Shown here: positions 1 through 6,009 of the stretch, piece after piece
How the letters are laid out: each line of letters opens with the position of its first letter
Position numbering within the stretch: position 1 is the stretch's first letter
NCBI GenBank assembly: GCA_029777755.1
Contig: JAKORQ010000273.1
Coordinates: 1-11,121, forward strand
Direction: 5' to 3'
Source: Planctomycetota bacterium
GTDB taxonomy: Bacteria > Planctomycetota > Phycisphaerae > Tepidisphaerales > Tepidisphaeraceae
Length of the DNA stretch: 11,121 nucleotides
Notes under the pieces: generated by a model
Seen by the model: the letters and a program-made list of their open reading frames with translations, nothing else
The model's database searches: none
What the model was told of the DNA's origin: nothing
Position numbers and translations under genes: made by a program

Positions 1-425
1 ACCAGCGAGATCAGCGTAAGTGGGCGATGCCATCCGTGCAGATCAAAGATCACCGAGATCCAGTGTGCGCCCTCGATCGGCAGCCACAGCGCAAACCCAA
101 CGATGGCGCGCCAGAGCCACGCCCTCGCCTCCTTCTGGGCACGCTGGAGGCGCTTCTCCTCGGTGTCGGCGTTGTCGGTCACATCCGACAGGGGCGTCGA
201 CTTGTAACCGGCCCTGGTGATGGCCTGGGCGATAACGGATGGGCTGGTACGGGAAGGATCAAACTCAACGGCAGCCCGGCCGGTAGCCAGCGAGACAGAG
301 CAGTGACGCACACCATCCACGTGCTGCGCTGCCTTCTCCACATGGGCCACGCAACTGGCGCAGTCCATGCCTTCAACCAACATGGTGATTTTCTCGGCTC
401 GGGCGGTCTGCTGGGCTGTTGTCAT
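1..425 (-). CDS. Copper/heavy-metal-translocating P-type ATPase, N-terminal part (runs off left edge)
   Basis: The first 141 codons of a P1B-type ATPase, which would pump Cu+ or a related metal out of the cytoplasm using ATP. Residues about 11-79 form a heavy-metal-associated (HMA) domain with the metal-binding motif GMDCASC at 19-25 (C22, C25) and the usual continuation through an AGYK turn near 72-75. A charged linker (about 83-101) follows, then the start of the first membrane helix (about 103-119, WLWRAIVGFALWLPIEGA). The actuator, phosphorylation and nucleotide domains lie outside the window, so metal specificity (the CPC/CPH motif) cannot be read. The ATG at 423-425 is the first in frame and has a weak purine-rich stretch (AAGAAG) 5 nt upstream; ATG at codon 15 is an alternative. 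It lies 24 nt after the stop of the nuclease-like gene on the same strand, so the two are probably cotranscribed. The ATPase family call is firm; copper is inferred. Confidence 0.9.
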   Translation of the reverse strand, partial: MTTAQQTARAEKITMLVEGMDCASCVAHVEKAAQHVDGVRHCSVSLATGRAAVEFDPSRTSPSVIAQAITRAGYKSTPLSDVTDNADTEEKRLQRAQKEARAWLWRAIVGFALWLPIEGAHWISVIFDLHGWHRPLTLISL

Positions 426-449
426 ATCTGCTTCTTGTCCTGCCAGGGA

Positions 450-1097
450 CTATTGTGCCCTCTGCACGGTCGGCCACAAGGCTATTGTGCACAGGCGATG
501 GCCGATTCGATCCAGGATTGGCACGGAGCGTGTCTGTCTGAACCCGGCGAGCACTTCCTTACGGGCCAGAACTATCTCGAACAACTCCAGGTCCTTCTCC
601 AGTATTTCCCGGGACTCGTTGAATACCACCAGCAACAGCGCGGCTTCGCGAATCAGCGGGTCATCTTCCATCTTACGCAGGTCGGCAACCACGGCATCAC
701 GCCACTGTGAGCCATAGCCGGTGTGGCGAACGCCGCCTTCGCGGAATTGCCATGCGACCTTTACCTCAATCCACAACCCCTCGCCAGGCTCGGCAAGGTC
801 AGGCGGAGAAAACAGGTCAGGAGGGCGGGCGTCGGTCTGCAACGGCCGGCCCGCAGGGGTAAGCACCAGGTCGCAACGGGCACGATGCGTCAGCCGTCGG
901 CCTGCGCTGGAAGGATAGTGTACCTCCCTGGCAACCGACCAGTGGCGCGAGAGCCCGGTCGCAAGTAGTTCCTGTAGCTTGACTTCCGACAGGGCGTCCA
1001 GCCCGTACACCGCCTGCTCCAGGCGAAGTTCGGCCTCGCGCTGCTGAATGATCTGCTCAAGCTGATCGGCTAATGCAAGTAGATCAAATTGCTGCAT
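450..1097 (-). CDS. Conserved protein with PD-(D/E)XK nuclease-like core
   Basis: A 215-residue soluble protein of unproven function. Residues 1-30 are a Glu/Gln-rich helix that may form a coiled coil. The centre has the layout of a PD-(D/E)XK fold: an acidic residue in REVHYP (E58), then CDLVLTP (D76), then a hydrophobic strand with the E-x-K signature in LWIEVKVAW (E111, K113). The C-terminal third has alternating strands and helices (ALLLVVF, then VPILDRIG and IALWP). From memory it resembles unnamed proteins found in planctomycete genomes; I cannot confirm this here. I chose the ATG at 1095-1097 over a TTG one codon upstream; neither has a clear Shine-Dalgarno. It is followed after 24 nt by the metal ATPase, probably in one operon, and diverges from the zinc-ribbon gene. 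There are no membrane segments and no DNA-binding motif that I can see. The gene is very likely real; nuclease activity is inference. Confidence 0.8.
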   Translation of the reverse strand: MQQFDLLALADQLEQIIQQREAELRLEQAVYGLDALSEVKLQELLATGLSRHWSVAREVHYPSSAGRRLTHRARCDLVLTPAGRPLQTDARPPDLFSPPDLAEPGEGLWIEVKVAWQFREGGVRHTGYGSQWRDAVVADLRKMEDDPLIREAALLLVVFNESREILEKDLELFEIVLARKEVLAGFRQTRSVPILDRIGHRLCTIALWPTVQRAQ

Positions 1098-1199
1098 CAA
1101 TGATTACGCCTGTTTGTCGGAAAGAAAGTTCGTATATACCGGCCGACATGCTACCATGGAGGAAAGGTTGGGGGAGAGCTTTGCCATCGCAGCAGACGC

Positions 1200-1204
1200 G
1201 GAGG
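1200..1204 (+). promoter_or_regulatory. Ribosome binding site deciding the zinc-ribbon start
   Basis: GGAGG lies 5 nt before the ATG at 1210. The two upstream in-frame start codons (TTG 1114, ATG 1156) have no such site, which favours 1210. Confidence 0.6.
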
Positions 1205-1209
1205 CGGCT

Positions 1210-1701
1210 ATGTCTTCGGAAGACGGACACGATGCCGGCGCATTGAGTCGGGCCAACCAGCAGCAGGCAAGGATCCACAGGCTGGAGCGCCTTTCCAGTG
1301 GCGACTCCTCGATGGTGGGTGAGCATGTCCACAAGGTCTGCTGCGTGTGCGGGGAGATTCTCAACCACAAGCCGCGCTTCAAGGACAGGGAGGGTAGGTA
1401 TTGGTGCCCGACCTGCAACGCGGCGGATCATGAAAAGGTGCGCCCGGTACCCTGCGCGGACTGTGGCATAGAAGTCCCACGCGCGGACATGAAGGAACTT
1501 CACGGCGTGATGCTGTGTCCCGTGTGCGTTGAGAAGTTCCTCCATGACAGCAAGGCGATGGCGGAAGTTCGTCTGCAGGCACTGGTTCACAGCCAGCAGG
1601 TGAAGCAGACGCCGTCCTCAAACATACCCGTCCAGAAGATCGTCCTGGCGGTGGCGCTGCTGTTGGCCGCGATCCTGATCCTGATCTATCGCCTCAGCTA
1701 G
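1210..1701 (+). CDS. Double zinc-ribbon protein with C-terminal membrane anchor
   Basis: A 163-residue protein with two tandem four-cysteine clusters that should each bind one zinc: CxxC at 44/47 with CxxC at 66/69, and CxxC at 82/85 with CxxC at 103/106. A short polar linker leads to a single hydrophobic helix at about 144-160 (IVLAVALLLAAILILIY) and then only RLS, so it is probably tail-anchored with the zinc domain in the cytoplasm. Residues 1-40 are polar and likely disordered. The ATG at 1210 is preferred because GGAGG at 1200-1204 sits 5 nt upstream; the frame is open back to a TTG at 1114 and an ATG at 1156, neither with a ribosome binding site. The start at 1210 also leaves room for promoters between the divergent genes. 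No named family is recognised. A role as a protein- or nucleic-acid-binding adaptor at the membrane is only a guess. Confidence 0.75.
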   Translation: MSSEDGHDAGALSRANQQQARIHRLERLSSGDSSMVGEHVHKVCCVCGEILNHKPRFKDREGRYWCPTCNAADHEKVRPVPCADCGIEVPRADMKELHGVMLCPVCVEKFLHDSKAMAEVRLQALVHSQQVKQTPSSNIPVQKIVLAVALLLAAILILIYRLS

Positions 1702-1732
1702 ACCAGTTCCACTCAAAGTGGAGCGGCCGGTC
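1701..1732 (+). terminator. Hairpin after the zinc-ribbon gene, weak terminator candidate
   Basis: Perfect 6-bp arms TCCACT (1708-1713) and AGTGGA (1717-1722) enclose a CAA loop. An outer GACC/GGTC pair (1701-1704 with 1729-1732) extends the stem across an internal loop. It begins at the stop codon. No T-run follows, so it may be an RNA-stabilising hairpin rather than an intrinsic terminator. Confidence 0.35.
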
Positions 1733-1873
1733 TCCGCCCGCGGGAGGCAAGGTGAACCTCGACGAACATGCCACATCAGAGCCACGGACGATGTACAAAC
1801 TTTTCACTTTCTAAGCATCGCCATAGCTGCTGTACCTTCAATAAAGCTGTTCCGGTGGCACGTGAAGAAAGAA

Positions 1874-1906
1874 AAAGCCGCAGCGTGACGATCGCGCTGC
1901 GGCTTT
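1874..1906 (-). terminator. Intrinsic terminator of the isomerase gene, possibly bidirectional
   Basis: A perfect 12-bp inverted repeat (1874-1885 with 1895-1906, core GCCGCAGCG/CGCTGCGGC) encloses a 9-nt loop. Read on the minus strand, the stem ends in GGCTTTTTCTTTC, a good U-tract, 25 nt after the isomerase stop. On the plus strand the stem is followed by TTTCTTG, so it may also stop transcription from the zinc-ribbon gene 173 nt upstream. Confidence 0.85.
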
Positions 1907-1930
1907 CTTGCTGTATCGAGACGTCATGTA

Positions 1931-2962
1931 TCAGCGATCGAACTGCGCGTCGAACGCAATGGCCGACGGCTTGAAGTCGATCTTCTTGACGAACTCGCAG
2001 GCTTCCTTGGCGCCGTGCTCGCGGTCCATGCGGGAGTCTTCCCACTCCACCGACAGCGGGCCCTGGTAGCCGACGTCATTGAGGGCGACGATGATCTCCT
2101 CGAAGTTGATGTCGCCGTGGCCCAGCGAGCGGAAGTCCCAGTAGCGGCGCGGATCGGCGAACGAGGTGTGGCCGCCGAAGACGCCGACATCTCCATTGCC
2201 GTGGCCCCACCAGACGTCCTTCATGTGCGCGTGGTAGATGCGGTCGCCGAAGGTGCGGATGAACTTCACATAATCCACTCCCTGGTAGCCCAGGTGGGAG
2301 GGATCGTAGTTGAAGCCGAAGCGTTTGTGATGCTTGATCGCTTCCAGTGCCCGCTGGGCGGAGGCGATGTCGAAGGCGATCTCGGTGGGGTGAACCTCCA
2401 GCGCGAAGTTCACGTTCACCTTCTCAAACTCATCCATGATGGGGGTGAAACGACGGGCGAAGTCATCGAACCCCTTCTGCCAGTAGGCCTGGTCGGTGGG
2501 AGGGAAGGCGTAGATCGAGTGCCAGATGGACGAACCGGTAAAGCCGGTCACGACAGCCGTGGCATCGTGCTGGCCCTTGTCGGGAGAGGCCTGCATGAAC
2601 TTGCGCATCGCCCTGGCGGTATCGATGACGCGCTGGGCGGCACGCTGACGGACACCCTCGGGATCTCCATCTCCCCAGACTTCCGGCGGCACAATCGCCT
2701 TGTGTCGCTCATCCACAAGGTCACACACCGCCTGGCCAACCAGATGCGCGGAGATCGCGAAGCACTTCAGGCCATGGGCGGAGAGAATCTCCCAGCGCTG
2801 CTTGCAGTAGTCGCTATCGTTCAGGGCCTTCACCACATCGAAGTGGTCGCCCCAGGTGGCCAGCTCCAGGCCGTCATACCCAAAAAGCCGAGCTTTCGCA
2901 CAGATGGTTTCAAACGGGAGGTCGGCCCATTGGCCGGTAAATAACGTGACGTAACGTGCCAT
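1931..2962 (-). CDS. Sugar phosphate isomerase/epimerase (xylose-isomerase-like TIM barrel)
   Basis: A 343-residue cytoplasmic enzyme of the AP-endonuclease-2/IolE-like TIM-barrel superfamily, which isomerises or epimerises sugars or inositol-type keto compounds using a divalent metal. The barrel begins with YVTLFTGQWADLPFE, where the first strand leads into helix 1, and GYDGLELATWG at about 28-38 is strand 2. Likely metal ligands are E189 (in ALEVHPTE), D220 with H223 (NYDPSHLGYQG), H244 or H246 (IYHAHMKDV) and E306 (LSVEWEDS), in the usual order for the fold. Length is full for the family. The start is secured by AAGGAG 6 nt upstream of the ATG. The gene stands alone with its own promoter and terminator and no sugar transporter or dehydrogenase beside it, so the substrate cannot be inferred. 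Superfamily assignment is firm; the exact reaction is open. Confidence 0.92.
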   Translation of the reverse strand: MARYVTLFTGQWADLPFETICAKARLFGYDGLELATWGDHFDVVKALNDSDYCKQRWEILSAHGLKCFAISAHLVGQAVCDLVDERHKAIVPPEVWGDGDPEGVRQRAAQRVIDTARAMRKFMQASPDKGQHDATAVVTGFTGSSIWHSIYAFPPTDQAYWQKGFDDFARRFTPIMDEFEKVNVNFALEVHPTEIAFDIASAQRALEAIKHHKRFGFNYDPSHLGYQGVDYVKFIRTFGDRIYHAHMKDVWWGHGNGDVGVFGGHTSFADPRRYWDFRSLGHGDINFEEIIVALNDVGYQGPLSVEWEDSRMDREHGAKEACEFVKKIDFKPSAIAFDAQFDR

Positions 2963-2968
2963 TTGGAT

Positions 2969-2974
2969 CTCCTT
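2969..2974 (-). promoter_or_regulatory. Strong ribosome binding site of the isomerase gene
   Basis: Minus-strand AAGGAG is separated by 6 nt from the ATG at 2960-2962. It is the best Shine-Dalgarno in the window and fixes the start. Confidence 0.8.
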
Positions 2975-3000
2975 CGCTGTTGGTTTGCTCCAGCGCGCCC

Positions 3001-3029
3001 ATCAAACATATCAGAGGCGCAAATGTCAA
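3001..3029 (-). promoter_or_regulatory. Sigma-70-type promoter of the isomerase gene
   Basis: On the minus strand a perfect -35 box TTGACA (3024-3029) and a 17-nt spacer lead to TTTGAT (3001-3006, four of six matches to the -10 consensus). The predicted start of transcription near 2994 gives a leader of about 30 nt carrying the AAGGAG site. Confidence 0.65.
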
Positions 3030-3109
3030 ATCAGTTCAGCCCGATACGGCGGCTGCCCGGCATTTTGGGGCTACTCGGTATCTCGGAGGCTTCTTATCCT
3101 GCAGGGTAA

Positions 3110-6004
3110 GTGTCAAGCGCCATTGCAGCCAATTTCCTGCGGGGGGTAAAGGCTCGGCCGGGAAAGTGGTCGATACGGCTCGAGGGCCTGGCATACGTAT
3201 CGACCCTGGCCGCCGGTGTCCTGGCGCTCTCTGGCCTTGGCGAACTACTCCTTTCATCACAACGCTTGCGCGAGTTGCTGCCCGCCGGGGTTGCCACCGA
3301 TCCGCTGGCGGCCAGCGGGATACTCATGCTCGCCATTTCGCTGCTTCTGCTGCTGCCACGCTCGGCCGATAGGTCGCGCAAACTGGCCGGGCGGATCATC
3401 TCTGGCCTGGTTTGCGCCATCGGGGCGCTCCTGCTTGCCATGCAGATAACGGGAGTGGATCGGACGGCGGGCGAACTGTTCCAGGTCGGGACGCCGGCCG
3501 CCGCGGCATTGCTGGCCGGCGGGGCGGCGGCATTGATCCTCGATCGGGGCGGGGGAGGAAGCATCGTACCATCCGACCTGCTTGGTCTGCTGGTACTCAT
3601 CGCCGGGGCATTTCCATTTGTCGCATTCGTGTACGGCGCCAGCGAACTGTACGGCCCGGTGGGATGGACGGATACGTCTTTCACCGCGTCACTGGCGATC
3701 GCACTTCTTGGGCTTGCCATCCTGCTTGCCCGGCCGAGTCGCGGGCTGCTGAAGATTGTTACGGAGCCGGGGACGGCCGGCACAATCGTGCGCCGTCTGC
3801 TGTTGCCGATCCTGCTGTTTCCGCTGCTGGTGGGCTGGGTGCAGGTCAGGGTGCTCAGCGTCAACGAGATTGAGTACCAGTTTGTAGCCGTGCTGGGAAC
3901 GGTGCTGCTGGTCTCCGTGCTTCTTTCGCTGCTGGTTGGGTTTGGCCGAAGGCTCAGCCTGGCCGAGCAGGAGCGCGAACGTGCGGCACAGGAAGTTCGC
4001 GAGGCGCAGGAGAGATTCTCGGTGGCGATCGTGGCCGCCAGGGCAGGGGCTCTGGACTGGGATCTCACCACCGACAGGATCGTCTGGTCGCGCGAGTCAT
4101 ATTTGCTGTATGGATTGGGGCCAAGGGGATTGCCTGACAACTATGGAGACTGGCTGGCGTTGGTACATCCGGAGGATCGGCAGACGATTTCACGCAGCGT
4201 GCAGCGCGCCATCGAGAGCGGCGGCGACGTGGAGATGCAGTTCCGCGTGGTGGGCGAGGATGGCGAGACAAGATGGTTCGAATCCACGGGGAGGGTGTTG
4301 CGCGATCTGGATGGCAGGCCGGTGCGGTTCACGGGCATCACCCGCGACATCACCAGTGAGAAGCTCAACGAGATACGGCTCCGAAGAACGGCACAGCGCC
4401 TGGAACTTCTGTACAACACCACCATCAGCGTACTCATGACAGAGGATGCCCAGGAGGCGGCCCGGGCAGTGTGTGAGCGGGTGCTCAGCCACCTCGATTG
4501 CCAGGTGATGCTCAACTACGTCACCAGCGAGAGCAGGGCAGACCACATCGAGCTGTACAGTTGGGCGGGGATCAGCGACGAGCAGGCGAAGACCTGGTCT
4601 GTGATGCATGTGGACGAGATCATCTCCGGCACGGTGGTGAGGGACGGCACTCGCCTGGTGATTGAGGATGTGCCGTCGCAGCCGCAGGATCCAAGGATGA
4701 ATGTCATCCGTGACCTGGGGATGCTGGCATACGCGTGTCATCCGCTGATGGCCGACTCGCAGGTGGTGGGCACCATCGGGTTTGGCTCGCGAACGGTCCG
4801 GCGATTCTCGCTGGAGACGCTGGCGCTGATGCAGGCGGTGGCGAACCATGTTTCGCTGGTGATCCAGCGGTCGCGCGCCATCCAGGAACTGGCGAATGCC
4901 AGGGCATGGCGCGAGCGCTTCCTGAGCCTCGTTGCTGAGGAACTTCGCACGCCGCTCTCGGCAATACTGCTGTCGGCGGAGATGCTGCAGCAGGCCAGGG
5001 ACTATGAGAAGCAGCGGGAGTGCGCCGAGACCATCTCCCGCAACGGCGCGATGGAAGCAAGGCTCATCGATGGTCTGCTGGATGCCAGCCGCGTGATCTG
5101 TGGCCCGATCGAGTTGAATCGCCAGCCGCTGAGTCTGCATGGGGTTGTGCGGGCCGCCGTCGAAGCCGGTTGGCATGAGGCTCGCGATCGGCAACTTATC
5201 GTCACCACGGAACTGAAGTCGGAGAACGATTCATGCGCCGGTGATATCCAGCGTCTCCAGCAGGCGTTCTGGAACATACTGCGCCATGCCATACGGCACA
5301 CGCCGGCAAGGGGGACGATCACAGTATCTTCTTCGACCGCGGAGAACGGGCGGATCCGCGTGCGGATCAGAAGCAGTGGGGCGGAGCTGTGGCATAACGA
5401 ACTGGAACGCTGCATGACGCTGGCCATGCTCTCGGGAATCAAGCCGGCCGAGGACAGCCTGCAACTGAGCATGCTGATCGCACGTGAGATCATCAGGCTG
5501 CACGAGGGACTGATCCAGGTTAGCGGCGCCGGGCTGGAGATAACCTTTCCGCTGGCCAGTGGTATGGATGTGCGATCGGGGCAGGCGACCGGCCAGGATG
5601 CCGCGTCCCCGGTTCGGGTATTGCTGGCGGATGGAAATGGAGACTCCCGGCGGGCGCTGGCGATGACGCTGTCTGCCATGGCGCACGAGGTGGAGATGGC
5701 TGACTCCATCTCGGCCGCCCTCGATCATCTGCGCATGGGTTCCTTCGACATTCTGATTGCTGATGCCATGTTGCCAGACGGGACGGGGGCGGCTCTGCTC
5801 GACCAGGCACGCGGTATCCAGCCGGTTGGCGCGATACTGGTCGGCGGCGATCCTGCAGACGAGCAGATAAGGCGCTGCATCAGGGTGGGATCGGGTATTC
5901 AACTTGGCAAGCCCGTTACCAGCGAGAAACTGCGCACCGCCATTGCCCGGTTGATGTCCCATTCGCCGGCCGCGTCCGCCGCCCAGCAGGTTCGCAGCCT
6001 GTAA
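3110..6004 (+). CDS. Membrane hybrid sensor protein: PAS-GAF-degenerate histidine kinase-receiver
   Basis: A 964-residue signalling protein. Residues about 27-279 hold roughly eight hydrophobic segments (a MASE-like membrane sensor of no named type), then a short coiled linker (282-302). A PAS domain with PAC tail spans about 300-418 (VHPEDR at 352-357, ITRDIT at 410-415), a GAF domain about 433-590, a HisKA-like region 600-665, a HATPase-like region 712-816 and a receiver 834-950. The H-box reads AEELRTPL, so the phosphoacceptor histidine is E610. In the ATPase domain the second N-box asparagine is H726, the G1 box DxGxG is SSGAE (755-759) and the G2 glycines are S783 and Q785. The receiver keeps D885, P889 and K934, but the acidic pair reads D841-G842. 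The start is GTG, because a TAA stop lies immediately upstream in frame; no convincing Shine-Dalgarno. The architecture is firm; kinase activity is unlikely. Confidence 0.9.
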   Translation: MSSAIAANFLRGVKARPGKWSIRLEGLAYVSTLAAGVLALSGLGELLLSSQRLRELLPAGVATDPLAASGILMLAISLLLLLPRSADRSRKLAGRIISGLVCAIGALLLAMQITGVDRTAGELFQVGTPAAAALLAGGAAALILDRGGGGSIVPSDLLGLLVLIAGAFPFVAFVYGASELYGPVGWTDTSFTASLAIALLGLAILLARPSRGLLKIVTEPGTAGTIVRRLLLPILLFPLLVGWVQVRVLSVNEIEYQFVAVLGTVLLVSVLLSLLVGFGRRLSLAEQERERAAQEVREAQERFSVAIVAARAGALDWDLTTDRIVWSRESYLLYGLGPRGLPDNYGDWLALVHPEDRQTISRSVQRAIESGGDVEMQFRVVGEDGETRWFESTGRVLRDLDGRPVRFTGITRDITSEKLNEIRLRRTAQRLELLYNTTISVLMTEDAQEAARAVCERVLSHLDCQVMLNYVTSESRADHIELYSWAGISDEQAKTWSVMHVDEIISGTVVRDGTRLVIEDVPSQPQDPRMNVIRDLGMLAYACHPLMADSQVVGTIGFGSRTVRRFSLETLALMQAVANHVSLVIQRSRAIQELANARAWRERFLSLVAEELRTPLSAILLSAEMLQQARDYEKQRECAETISRNGAMEARLIDGLLDASRVICGPIELNRQPLSLHGVVRAAVEAGWHEARDRQLIVTTELKSENDSCAGDIQRLQQAFWNILRHAIRHTPARGTITVSSSTAENGRIRVRIRSSGAELWHNELERCMTLAMLSGIKPAEDSLQLSMLIAREIIRLHEGLIQVSGAGLEITFPLASGMDVRSGQATGQDAASPVRVLLADGNGDSRRALAMTLSAMAHEVEMADSISAALDHLRMGSFDILIADAMLPDGTGAALLDQARGIQPVGAILVGGDPADEQIRRCIRVGSGIQLGKPVTSEKLRTAIARLMSHSPAASAAQQVRSL

Positions 6005-6009
6005 GCGAG

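Noticed and set aside
27..710. 227-codon plus-strand open frame over the ATPase and nuclease-like genes
   Set aside because: It crosses two minus-strand genes and their gap, and the minus strand carries the HMA metal-binding motif in a proper frame.
1874..1906. Inverted repeat read as an operator or attachment site
   Set aside because: Its position just after the isomerase stop and the T-run on the minus strand are those of an intrinsic terminator.
1768..1974. Short plus-strand open frame in the gap after the zinc-ribbon gene
   Set aside because: It runs through the intrinsic terminator hairpin into the isomerase 3' end, lacks a ribosome binding site and has an unlikely Cys/Ser/Arg-rich composition.
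2015..2944. 309-codon plus-strand open frame opposite the isomerase
   Set aside because: The minus strand encodes a full TIM barrel with metal ligands, promoter, ribosome binding site and terminator. The plus frame has no start signal and no domain.
3060..3110. GGAGG at 3085-3089 as ribosome binding site of the sensor gene
   Set aside because: It is 20 nt before the GTG, too far for normal initiation, and an in-frame TAA at 3107 excludes starts between them.
3094..5709. Long minus-strand open frames (up to about 348 codons) opposite the sensor protein gene
   Set aside because: They lie opposite a gene with clear PAS, GAF and receiver domains, their translations are low-complexity Ser/Arg/Pro-rich, and they have no recognisable domain. 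They are frame shadows caused by high GC.
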